A DNA stretch of 64,000 nt from Ceratorhiza oryzae-sativae (GCA_030998015.1 JARWMV010000243.1:992001-1056000); one strand, 5' to 3'. Positions 47,173-58,343 are shown, counted from the first letter of the stretch. The notes: a model not told the origin generated them from the letters alone. Numbers and translations: made by a program.

Positions 47173-50100
47173 ATGTCTTGCCAAAAATCACTATCGCCAG
47201 ACTCAGATCTTTCTGAACTTGAAGATAGCCCATTCTGTAACTCAAAGGGACCTAAGAGCGATGCAGCACGTCTCCGAGAGATGCGTAAACGAGTTGCTCG
47301 TGGTGGTTTGGAAGAAGCAGCCAATTTTCGTCACCTCAGCACTCAGCGTTTACTACCTTCTCAGCCAAAAAAGCGAGCACGAATTCAATCAAACAGTCAA
47401 TTGAATGAAACCTACCAAGGCATCGATTCAACTCGCCTGTTACTTGAGCAGCATAATCTTACTGTCGCCAAACTAGTCCAGATCATGTGTGCATATGATT
47501 ATGCAGAACAGCGGATGAAAGAGCAAGTCGATTTCCAGCTTTCGAGAGCTGAAGCTGAAGATGCACAAGATGTTCGTTCCTGGGCAAAAGAAATAGCTCG
47601 ACAGGAGGTATTGAGAGAGGGAAAGCAAATGGAAAAATACCATTTTCTAAACACAAATCGTGAGTCTAATTCAAACTGACTTGCACAACAGTGAAGACTA
47701 CTACTGAAATCATGCCATAGACGATTCATTTACATTAGAATCACTAAAAGATTGGTTGCCCAACATTGTATTCACACACCTATCTGAACACATGCCTTAT
47801 TTTGTGTCACTTCTGGAGGTGTTCCTCAAAGATGGCGAACACTCGATGGAAAAAAAGGACGACGAAATTCCAACTGTAAGATCTCCATATCCAAATTCCT
47901 TTTGGATCTGTTGATTAGGAATGATGCAATTTTAGACTATATCGTTTGTTGGGTCTATGCTCTGGCTTAAGCGATCTCAGTGAGCAAACCTGCTTGCCAA
48001 AGGGTTCACAGCATACCTATATAGCTCTGGTGTTCATTGTTATGACCCGCCTAGCAGACATAACCTAACAACCGAATATTGTACAGATTTATGGCATTTT
48101 TCCCGAAGCGGAACAAACCATAAACAAGGTCACGTGATCTCGGCGCTTACCTAACGATTAAGCGCCGGTGGTTACCCTGAACTCGCTCCAGCGTTTCTCT
48201 CCCATGTTACCTGGAGCAAGGAGCGAGTTGTCACGTGACCTCGGCGCTTATTCAGCGATTAAGCGCCAGGTGCTTAAGTCCAAAAAGGTCACATGACCCT
48301 CAGACCTCGTGCGGCTCTATAAGATTTGGAGCTGCACAAACTTAAGACAAACAATTACCTAACCCATAAGTACTGTACGTAACCTACACCTACTGCGGAG
48401 TGTGCTTAGATAATACGTCTGCAGCCACCGCAGCCACAGGTATATAAGGAGGATAAAGCAAGACTGGACGCCTCAGCTTGCTTTATCTTGTCAACCACCA
48501 TAGACCATAGCAAAACACTGTAACTAGAACGCTCAATACATACTGCATAGCACCAAACCGTCAACGCAGCCACTACTTAAGTGCTCCACAAGGGAGCCTC
48601 CAGAGGGTCACGACATTCATGCCACAACAATTAATGTCCTGAATCGAGTCAGACTGGGGGTATCCTACAAAACACTATTAGGCTCAATATCAAGTCTTAA
48701 TCGATCCTGTACCCAGCGCTTTCGAGAGACAGTCTCTCACTGCCGGTCTCTATTCTGTTGGGACAACATCAACTTCCAGCAGGAGAACGCTGAACAGCGC
48801 CTTAAAAGCTCCAGTTAGTCGATCGCCTTATAGTACTCAGTTCAAGTGGAATTATATCTCTTCCAGGATCTTTTGAAAGCGGAACAACAGCTACTATTAT
48901 AGAGCTTCACCCCCCACCTAAATGTAACACAGAGGACATTGACAAAGCACTTGATCTTGATCAATATCTTGCTTCTGTCAACAATGCTCCCGATCTGAAG
49001 CTTGAAGATGTTATGCCGACCTTAGAAGATGAGAAAGCCCTTCGAAACGAGTTTATATTTGAAACAATAAATGTTCTTACCGATTACGCAGGTGATATTT
49101 TTAAGAGGTTTAAGACAAGTAAGTGAAACAACGCTCCTACCAATGTTTTATAGCTGAATCGAGATCTGAAGTCAACCAAACGCTTCGCCCTTTGATTCGC
49201 CCGCTCCTACCTCTGCGAGTTTCCAAGGTGTACCCACTGCCAACACTCCATATCGAACAGGCTTCAGCGAATGGAAATGCAACCGTCATTGAGGAGTTGC
49301 AGCAGGTCACTCAGATTGAGAAATCCGAGTTGTTCAAGCGACGTGTGCTTCTTACGACTGGCGACCTACTGACAGTTATGCGAGTACTCTCTGTTCGGGA
49401 TGTGCGCACTCTGTATATGCGTACGCCTGCGCATATCAAGGACATACACAAGAACCTGAGCTATCTAGTGCCGTTTGCTAGCCTTTTCCACATTCGGATA
49501 ACTGGCGCTGCTGCGATTTTGCACACTCATTTTGGAAAACCGAACGTTCGTCCTAAAGATGGCCCTGCCTCTCTTTGGCGACACAACGAGGTTCTAAAGC
49601 GCAAAAACATCCTGCTAAACCAAGCCTTCAAGTATAGAACAGTTCAAGATCTTGTTTTCCACTCGCTCTACGCTCGGCTACTGGATATCGTCCGAATCAA
49701 GTCTGGCCATGAATCACTAACACGATTTGGAGAGCATCTGGCAGAACTTTCGGATGACGAGGCATGGGTGGAGCTCAGACGCGTTGTTTCTAATGCCGTC
49801 AATCGTTTCACAACCCCCGAAGAGGCTGATACAGACGACGTGCTACGAAATAGCATGCTATTTATTCGTGACGCGCTTTTGTTCCGCTGCTTTATCACCT
49901 CAATTAAATGCGGCAACATGGCTATGATTGAGCTCATACTTAAGGTATGGGCGATTTCATTTCGAGGAGCGGGGCGAACCCAGTACGCAACTGAGCTGCT
50001 AAGATTTCATCATAACCTTGTGCACGCTTGGCCGAAACCTCTATGGTATGTCGTTTTGAATTAATACGAATCCTTTCATTGATTTTAATATGTTATTCAA

Positions 50101-50854
50101 ACTAAGCAATCTCGTGCTGTCCAATATGCTTGTGAATATGACCGGAAAGCAGAACGGGTGGAAAGAAACCGACCTACTACAAGAGCATATGAACTACTGG
50201 ATCAAGGTCTGTACAATATTTCACTATTTTCGTGTTATTCTTTCGGGGACTGATATAATTTATAGATTATCTACAAAGCACGAGGCTCTAACGCATCGTG
50301 GAAGTGGTTGGGCGAGATCTCGCCTTGTATCTCAGCCCTGCGCGAGTTAGCAACCCAGGTTAACACCACACTCGCCCCTCGTAACTCGAATCACCATACA
50401 ACGCCGAATCTTCAAGCTGACCTCGAAGCGCTAACAAAATCGCTAGAAGAAAGCAAAGTACATGAATATGACCCCTCCCGACGCCTTGATGAGACCCTAC
50501 GAGCTCGAGATGTATTAGCGGCAGGTCTCCAGAGTCTTCAAAGTAAGTAGGATCAGCTTTGTTGCTTCACAAACCTAATATACATTTGCATATAGGCCAT
50601 AATTCACCGATAGACACGTTTAATAAGTATAGGTTTGGTGCGCAGAACCCCAACCCGAATGAACCTGAAGGTATGGGCGACGAGGATGAGCGTAATGAGA
50701 ACACCATCAACCATCAAGGTACGAGCTGAACATAATACTCGTATTGGAGTGTTGAGACAACGAATATATCATAGAGTCAGAAGATGAGACTCAATTTGAG
50801 GTTGTGGTGGACAACGGCGACGGCGAGGACATGGACCCATTCGACTTTGATTGA
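47173..50854 (+). pseudogene. DUF6589 protein gene, interrupted by a solo LTR and an in-frame TGA
   Basis: ATG 47173 (MSCQKSLSPDSDLSELEDSP) starts a charged N-terminal region with a coiled-coil-like stretch. The DUF6589 part has SFVGSMLWLKRSQ, a TGA at 47981-47983, ANLLAKGFTAYLYSSGVH, and then the LTR. Past the LTR the same frame resumes with ATTINVLNRVRLGVSYKTLL, WDNINFQQENAEQRL, GSFESGTTATIIELHP, LTTGDLLTVMRVLSVRDVRT, and the C-terminal ISFRGAGRTQYATELLRFHH and GWKETDLLQEHMNYWIK. The end is acidic, with stop at 50852. Biochemical function is unknown. Spaced acidic motifs (WDN, TGDLLT) recall nuclease-type folds, which is only inference. Confidence 0.8.
48038..48615. mobile_element. Solo LTR of a retrotransposon inside the DUF6589 gene
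   Basis: 578 bp starting TGTTATGACCC and ending GGGTCACGACA (short inverted ends, TG..CA), flanked by TTCAT on both sides (48033-48037 and 48616-48620). It contains two near-identical 38-bp direct repeats starting GTCACGTGA (48129 and 48230) and a TATATAAG box at 48441. The lack of internal retrotransposon genes fits recombination between two LTRs. The ends are of the kind seen in fungal Ty3/gypsy elements. Confidence 0.85.
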
Positions 50855-50954
50855 TTCATTTTTGTACACTTGATTACAATCGATGCTAATCAAAAAGTCT
50901 TATCCGACAAGCGCCGGCCGGAATCTCGCTAAGTCACACTCCCATGGGGACCCA

Positions 50955-51111
50955 CCCCCGAAATTTTGCTAAGTCAAGCCTGTGCTCCGAGATTTGCCAA
51001 CAGACGGTTTGGGGAGACCCGAGGCACGAGGGTTCGGTTGCGAGGAACGAGTGACCGAACCCTGACGAAGCCGAGGAGCAGGTCGACCTAAACCGGACGT
51101 GGAAGAGACTA
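50955..51111 (-). repeat. Right terminal inverted repeat
   Basis: Reverse complement counterpart of the left TIR. It too has a central hairpin of different sequence: AGGGTTCGGT (51029-51038) and ACCGAACCCT (51054-51063). Its minus strand now encodes the last residues of kinase B. A partial direct repeat of its inner edge (..CTCGCTAAGTCA) lies about 38 bp further inside. Confidence 0.85.
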
Positions 51112-54100
51112 TATGGATCTTTGCTTCAACACGTTCCACTTGATGTTCCTGTTTCGGAAGGACTCGGTAGGCACGCGCAGCGTCAGCATAGCACCATCTG
51201 GCATGAAGCCGCATGCCTTGACCTTGACGCATGAGGCAATCTCCACGGCGTTCCTTGCTTCGGGCGAAAAGACCTGCATCCCCCTCCTTCTTTGCAATGG
51301 CTAACGCGGAGTCGAAGCACCGATGGGCCGCATCCCAGTTTCCGACGTCGACTTCCAGAAGGCCGATGTCGAGCAAGCACCACTATATCGAACGATTAGG
51401 ATTGTTTGCATGATATCACAAGCTAAAACTTACCCCAGATCGTACGTGCAATCCTGCGTTCCTACATCCTTCAAATGCATTTTGCAGGTACTTGTGAGCG
51501 AGTGCAGGATTTCCAGCCGCTCGCTCGGTTATAGCTAAATCTTGTATCGTATCGAGCTGTTGTTTGAGATCCCTGATCCTGCGGAAGATGCCACGAGCCT
51601 TCAAGATGCAATCCCGCGCAGCATCATACTCGCCGAGAAAGATATGCGTCCAACAGAGGTCCTGGAGACAGTATCCGTGTCTGACCACGTCCCCGACGCG
51701 GTCGAACAACCCACGAGCCTTGTCATAATAGTCGAACGCTTCCTTAAAGGTTCCTCGATTGAATGCCTCTTCACCTTTCTTTCTATGTTGAAGACCTAAA
51801 TCGAACTGAGCTGGGTCTTCGTCGAGGCGCAGTGGATCATCTACAAGTACTATGAGCGCGTGCGCGAACCGAGTCAAGAATAAGCTGCACCATCCTGCCT
51901 CGCGGACATATCTGCGAATTGGGGCATGCGTACGATCTCCACAATGGTAGGTCGTGCTCTTGGATCAAGAGCCCAGCAGTTTTCGAGAATGGGCCATAAC
52001 CGTTCAGCCAGGAATGCATCTGTATTCGTGTCATCCTCCGTTGGTCGTGGATTGTGCTTGCCAGCTACGATGGCGGGGACGGCCACAAACTCAGTCGGAA
52101 ACTGTGGGTATGGTATGTTGCCTGTTAAGATCTTTCTAGCTCAATTAGGATCACGCTTATGGTCTTTACAAGCGTATGCTAAACTTGCCTCGTAGACCAG
52201 GTGACCCCAGGCCCATATATCAGTCGCCGAAGTTGGACGCAGGGGAGGCTCTGCATTCACGTGTCTGTGCAACGCTTCGGGTGTCATCCAACGGAGGGCT
52301 CCCGGCCCCGCCACAGTCATCGTTTGATTATTCTGAGGTCTTGGGACTGTTCTGGATAGACCAAAATCTGCAATCTTTGCCACAAATCCTTCGGCAATGA
52401 GAATGTTTGCCTATCGAAAACTAAGCATACCGAGCCATGTTCTGATACAACACTCACCGATTTGATATCACCGTGCATGACTGGCCCTGTTGGAGCAGTG
52501 TGCATGTAGTGAAGACCATCCGTAAAATCACGGATCTAAGAGTGATGTTCACCAATCTCGATGTCAAACCTCTTGCCCTTATAAACGCACTATGCTACAT
52601 CGCAGGGATCTATCGAGATTATGCTTCATTGACTGGAGAAACTGTATTTCATCGGTTAGTATAGTTTTTATCGCCTGAGGGTAGAACATACATCCAAAAG
52701 GCTACCGTGATGGCACCAAGGCGAAACTAATTGTGGCACAATCTCGTCGTTATCTGGATCGACTATCCAGCCGTATAGATCCAAAATATTCTTGTGCTTT
52801 AGCTGATTCCAAATCCTGATCTCATGTTCGAGTCGCTGTCGCCACCAAGAACATTCATTACCTTGCATTCGGAAATATATTAACGACCCACATTTATCAG
52901 AGTGTGATGCGGGATCCCCTGCTGGACGAGCGCAACTTTGATCGCCAACTAAAGAGAGCAACACCTCATTGACGAAAAAGACTCTACTCTGTAGCGCGCA
53001 ACATACCTGTTCGCCATTGGGATCGTGAACCCAATGCCCACTACAATACATAGATTTAGGTTAGGGTGCTACACCCTCGTTTTAATCGGTCGCACCGCCA
53101 AACTGTGGCCGATCCTCCGCGTCCAGCAGGCTCCAACCCAAGTATCCCGACTTTTCCACGAAGATTGCGGATCAACCCGCTATATCTGAATGAATCCTCA
53201 TTGGCAGGTCTGAGAGAGAGCCCCCTCTGGCTACGCTGCATAGGAGCTATCGTTGTTCCAGCATCGCCAAAGGGTATGCCCACAATCTTCCAAAGAAATA
53301 GAAATACGTCAGCGGAATCCACCGATTTCAATTTACTGGGAGATATCACCTCTTGGAGAAGTTTCGCACACGAAGGACGACCAACAACCGACTCAATCCA
53401 ACATTGGTCAATGAATTTCCACACACTGTGATACCCAAAGCTTGTTTCTGATTTGTCTGATTCTTTCGCCTCATCGCGGGATCCAGGCAATTCCCCTGCC
53501 AGTATTTTCTCGACAATTTTTGCATCATGCTTATACCTATGGTACGGCAGCTTTCCTGTGATGATCTGCTGAATTTCAAAAACATGCTCGACTTGAGAAT
53601 GCAAACAAACCTACCTCTAACATGGTGCACCCCAAAGCCCAAATGTCTGAATAAATAGTAGGCCGCGCCTCCTGGTCGTCTAGCTGGAGCCGTTCAGGAC
53701 TCATCCATCTTACAAGTCCAGCATGAGAAACGGCTGGGACAAGGTCCGGAAAGGACAGTGTGGAAGCAGCGAGTCCAAACTCGCCGACCTTTGCTATACC
53801 CTCGTGATCAATGTAAACCTTTCCCTGGTTGGGTAGCCAGTTAATCTTGCATTCCAACGAAAGCAATTGACCAACCGCATTAACGTTACCATGTACGATC
53901 GGCGGCTTCAACGAATGCAAGTATTCCAGACCAGTCGTGATATGAATGATCTACAATAATACCCAATGGCGCCATCAGAACATCGTACGTATAAATAGTG
54001 GAAAGGCGAGTACATAAGACCGAATTTCGACATAGTCTAGTTTTTCTACCTTTTGAAGGTGCTAATATCGACTGAAGATTAACGCCAGCACCAGAGCGAT

Positions 54101-54631
54101 TTCGACTACGTACAGTTCGGAGATCGCCCTGTAGATAATAAACCGAAGTAAATCCAATTTGGTCGTGCTCTTCCAAGAGTGCTACTACTTCGGCCAGATT
54201 TTTGTGTTGGAATCCTACCCAACGCTTCGTGGACTGGCGAAATTCCTAAGTAAACATCATAAACTACGATGATAGCATACTGGAATAGGAGCACTCGAAC
54301 TTCACAGAAGGCTGAAAACGCTTTCTGGTCCTACGATAAACATTTTCAGGTTGATCGGAGTCATTCTCACGTGCACTTTGGAGACCACTCACCTCGTCTG
54401 TTTGTTGAAAATCCGCTTTCGAAATTCTCATGATTTTACGAACGTACTATATAATAATGTTTAAAAGAAGTAAAAACAAAAATGTGTGATTGGATAGCAT
54501 TACTTGTTTGCCATTCGATTCAACACTAGGACAAATGAGGGGTGGATTGCATGTAGCTCGATAGAAAGGCGTACTAACACGAAGACATTTGATGCGGCCC
54601 CGGTGTAAGAGGGGGCCTCGGCGATGCTCAT
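50969..54631 (-). CDS. Tandem-kinase TPR protein B (pseudokinase plus kinase plus TPR), 3' end supplied by transposon
   Basis: Same layout as kinase A. Domain 1: VESNGKQYVRKIMRISKADF (putative beta-3 Lys), FRQSTKRWVGFQHKNLAEVV, ALLEEHDQIGFTSVYYLQGD, IVHGNVNA and KVGEFGLAA. The catalytic Asp is Asn (HGN) and DFG is EFG, so domain 1 is probably inactive. A continuous exon (about 53056-53604) links it through GKVGILGLEPAGRGGSATVW to domain 2: GHWVHDPNGEQ, VMHGDIKS, ANILI, ADFGLSR, and WAWGHLVYE. TPR repeats include FNRGTFKEAFDYYDKARGLF and YADAARAYRVLPKQEHQVER. After VEAKIH the last residues (IVSSTSGLGRPAPRL.. to STGLT) come from the transposon TIR. The true start is unresolved; 54631 (MSIAEAPSYTGAASNV) is one option. 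Confidence 0.75.
51112..51120. repeat. Target-site duplication, right copy (TATGGATCT)
   Basis: Identical to 43965-43973. It lies within the kinase B coding sequence. Confidence 0.85.
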
Positions 54632-54766
54632 TGGGACCTGTTTATAATTCAACAAATGAAGCCTGGATTGGTGACTCATGGTAGTAGGTGTTTGGTTCAA
54701 GAGATCAAAAGCCATCACACGTCAGCCCTCGGCGCTCATGCATTTTCCAGCCTCTCTTTACCACCA

Positions 54767-56126
54767 ATGGCCGATACTGCAGATAACTGTCATCACTTGA
54801 TACCATACAAAACAAGGATACATTTTGAGCGAGGTGATTTCGATAGCATTCCTGAGCCCGGGCGGAATATACGGTTTCGAGGAAGATCATCACACCTCGT
54901 AACGTAATACCATTTGGTTGCTTCCTTGAATAATCAATCTAAAGTGTGATCATAGCGCGACACTTTCACCAAATCGACAGGCAAGCATCTCTATTTATCC
55001 AATACCACATTACTGAAATATGTGATAGGTGATCGTTAAAGGCGTGCTGGCACAGCGCACTCAAGGATCTGGCGTAAGCATCGATTTACAATGTGCATCC
55101 CGAATACCAGGAAGCATCTTACAAGAACACCTGGTGAATAATCAGATTACTGAGATTCAAAAATCTATCGAGCGAGAGATTATAATCCTATGTCTCTTGA
55201 ATAACCAAAGCCTGAACATCCACCCTATCCTTGGGACAATCGAACTAGAGCCCTACTTGCCCCCGTCACTTGTATTTGACCTTTGCGAAGAGGGCACAAT
55301 TACTCAGGTAAAAAAAATCGCCTGAAAGTTCTGCTGTTATAACTGACCAGGCCATTGCAGTATCTAAAGAGGCGAAATGTTGGGCCAATGAGCCGATTGA
55401 AATTGGTAAGATATAGTTTACCTATCTTCTTGAGTACTCCCATACAAGCTTAACATGCGCCAAGCTGAAAGATGTCATCGAAGGAACGGCGTACATACAC
55501 AGCCATAATATTATTCACAGCGACCTTAAAGGGGTAAGCGAGCCCTGAATTACCCCTATGATAGCTACAGACTCATCCTCTAGTCAAATATCCTAATCGG
55601 GGATGACCAAAGTGCGAAGATATGCGATTTCGGATCAGCTTTTCTACAAGGATGCCCATGCCCTGCAGGCCAGCTGATAGTTTCAAGAGCGTTTTTACGC
55701 CATTGTATATGAGCCCTGAGCTTTGGCGGGAAGATGGGGATGTACCCTCGACGACAATGTCAGATATTTGGGCTTTTGGCTGTGTGGCGCTAGAGGTGAG
55801 AAATTACAGACATTGTTTAGGTATTCAGCTGTAGAAGGAGGACACAGGTTCAGCTAGGTATCGAACCTTATGGTGGCCCACGGATTGGTATACAAAGCCG
55901 AGTGCGTATGGTAAGACAAAGGCTGCCAGCGACTCCACAAGAGTTAGATGCGCATCGAAGCAATGCTCTTTCGGCTTTCTTGATTAAAATAGTGAGAAAA
56001 TGTTGGGACTATGATACTACACAAAGGCCTAGTGCAAGAGAGATTGGGGATATGTTGGAGACTGTGCTTAGTCGGGATGCGGTGGAAGCGGAATTGGGTG
56101 TGAATCAAGATAGATTAGTCAATTAA
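54767..56126 (+). CDS. Protein kinase C of the cluster (single domain, atypical ATP site)
   Basis: ATG 54767 (MADTADNCHHLIPYKTRIHF) ends its first exon at GRSSHL. A gtaacg..gatag intron leads to VIVKGVLAQRTQG. Where VAIK is expected it reads VSID, so the ATP-binding Lys appears to be missing. The rest is conserved: IIHSDLKG, SNILIG, CDFGSA, PLYMSPELWREDG, DIWAFGCVALE, and RKCWDYDTTQRPSAREIGDM. The stop is at 56124. The N-terminal charge pattern differs from kinases A and B, and there is no TPR part. It diverges from kinase B and converges on caspase 2. It may be a regulatory pseudokinase; the exon around DFG (about 55585-55690) needs checking. Confidence 0.7.
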
Positions 56127-56186
56127 TTAGATTGAATAAGGCCTTTGTATGTACAGAGTCTAACATATGAAATGCGTGGATAATAT

Positions 56187-58343
56187 TCACTGATGACGAC
56201 AGAATACGGTTACAGGATAAGCGATTGAACCAAACACAGTCGCCGGGGAGTAAGCAGAGTTCGATGGCCGAGAGTTTCGGCCATCTTCAAATCCATCCTG
56301 TTCAATAAAGCCCATCTCGGATGGGAAAGTTGAATAATAAATTTTAATGAACCCTTTATCCTCTTCCATTCCATTTGCGAGAGTAAAGCTCAATGGTGCA
56401 GCCCCAGAGTTGCCATATCCAATTGTCAAATCTCGACCGGAAATAAGTGGTACATCAGAAGTAGTCGGCAGATACAAAGGGCTGATCGAATAATCGTCTG
56501 TATGGTGTTAGAGTGGTGCATATAATGAGATGACAATAACCAGACTCACTGGGATCGAAATAAAACACATAAACGTACAAATGATACACCCCTCGGTTTA
56601 CAATCTGCAGACCAAAAGACGCATCCGATTCGGACACAGCGCAGCCTCTTGTCGGGTGCATTGGAATCGCGCGGTCCCACCTTGGAGCAAGTGCATTCAT
56701 GTCGCCACGGAGTACATCACCATTCGAGACTTCAGCCAGCTCGTGTATCCAAACGCTGAGCATGTCGGCACTGGCAATCGCCGATGTTGCTGTTTGCTCG
56801 AGGTGGTGGAAGAACATGGCGGCTTGGACAAGAGCCCCGGGTGCTTGGCGTACACCATGAAAAAGTAACACACCTCCATGCACGTTTTGGAGTTCGATCT
56901 GATCTCGGCTTTGGGTATAGCTAGCGCGGACCTTGTATCCGCTACGCACAGGAGTGATAAAGTGGCTGAGGGGCTCGTGAGTCCCGAATGCACGGGCGAG
57001 GTCGGCTTGAAATGACTTGTCGCTGTAAAGAGCAGGGAAATCACCAAACATCTCGACCGGCAATGCGGTAGGTGGGGTACACATGACGGCGTATGCATCC
57101 ACTCCAAGTTGCAGAGCACGACCGGGATTCAGAATTGCCTGGCTGTCTGACAGATTGGCCACTCGGAACTTGCCCATCGAGCCTAGGCGCCCTTGTGAAT
57201 AGTCGAAGATCTCGAATGTAGTGTGACGCTGGACCCCGCCCAAGCCTCCAACGGGAAGAAGAACGGTCTTGTCGGGAGTTTCGACTAGGGGTGCGATGGA
57301 GTGGCTACCATGAGGGCGAGAAGGCGTAGAAAAGACGGGTCGGTCTTTGTGGTAACCTTCTAGTTGGGGGACCTGTGGGAAGCGAAGTACTGTAGGATGA
57401 TCATGCCGCATTATCCGCATGATTTCTTTTATGCGTTCGAATAGCCCAGTGTGGGTTACGCTCCATAACACCCTGTCCGCCTTGCACTCGTCAAGAGCTT
57501 CAAGCAGGGCGGTCGTGAAAAGCCCTTGAGGTGGGTTAGGTGGCACACGAAACTCTTGGGACTTTTGAGATTCGTGGCACGAAGCAATAAGAACATGAGA
57601 AGTTACACCGCCGTAGCGGAAGGATAGTGGATGTCGATTGTTGTGTGAGGCTCGTGGCGCGCTGCCCGTTTCTGCGGGCGCGTTGTCTGTGTTGGCCAGG
57701 GCTTCAGACCAAAGCTCCTGATCGAGCATTGCTAGTTTGGACGCATCGATTTCCAAATCGGGCTGAAATGAATCGTCAACGTTATCGTCTCGCGAGGCGC
57801 CCCCGGCATGACAGCAGTCAAGGATAAGAGTCTTGACGATGAATTGTGAACGACCGCGCATATGAGCTTTTGAATCAACTCACGATGTGTTTGCTCTTTT
57901 TTCGTGCTATACGCCCTACAAGGGCGGAAATGCTAACATCTGGGATTGGCTGGGCTGTCCTTAGGAGGGCATCGTATGGGACAATAAACTCTACTGCTCT
58001 GCTAGCTCCGGCAATATTAAGATTTTGCTGGGCCGCATGCCCTGAAAACGATTGTCAAAAAGCCGAAAAGACAAAGGTATGCAAACAAACCCGCAAAATA
58101 GACAAGAATTGGCGCGTCTTGCGGAATTCGCCGACTATCAGCAATGTCGTTTAGCTTCTGTATAATGCCCTGCCGAGTGGCAGAAGGGCCGACCAGTGTA
58201 TCTATCGACGTGGGAGGTATGCCCAAGGACACCAGCATGCTGTACAACCTGACCGCATCTTGTTCTGGCGCTTGAAGGCCGCCATGAAGGTCGTTTATAG
58301 CGATGATCAAGGCATGGGCAGGAAGTCGTTTGGAACTAGACAT
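56187..58343 (-). CDS. Caspase-fold protease (peptidase C14 family) with C-terminal beta-rich domain, caspase 2
   Basis: ATG 58343 (MSSSKRLPAHALIIAINDLH) is chosen because a TATA box lies at 58420-58426, which would put an ATG at 58409 upstream of the transcript start. The catalytic His is in VYFAGHAAQQN, split by an intron inside the Gly codon exactly as in caspase 1. The catalytic Cys is in LILDCCHAGGASR. VLIASCHESQKSQEFRVPPN and LFTTALLEALDECK follow. The C-terminal module has LQIVNRGVYHLYVYVFYFDP, DYSISPLYLP and IGYGNSGAAPLSFTLANG, matching the tail of caspase 1. The shared intron position and tail show the two are paralogues. Confidence 0.83.

Larger units (their letters stand above)
43974..51111. 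mobile_element. TIR DNA transposon carrying a RecQ-like helicase and a DUF6589 gene
   Basis: The 7138-bp element starts TAGTCTCTTCCAC and ends with the exact inverse, GTGGAAGAGACTA. The similarity continues inward for about 150 bp, and the element is flanked by a perfect 9-bp duplication TATGGATCT. Cargo is two divergent genes sharing a 112-bp spacer: the helicase (44285-47060, minus) and DUF6589 (47173-50854, plus). No DDE transposase of a named superfamily, integrase or protease was recognised. A 9-bp duplication with long TIRs is formally like Mutator-type elements, but the gene content is not. It inserted into the last codons of kinase B. A later solo LTR (48038-48615) lies inside it, so the element is probably no longer autonomous. 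Confidence 0.85.

Noticed and set aside
43974..51111. Mutator, hAT, KDZ or Helitron element
   Set aside because: Nine-bp duplication and long TIRs fit Mutator formally, but no MULE, hAT or KDZ transposase is seen. Helitrons make no TIRs or target duplications, although they carry helicases.
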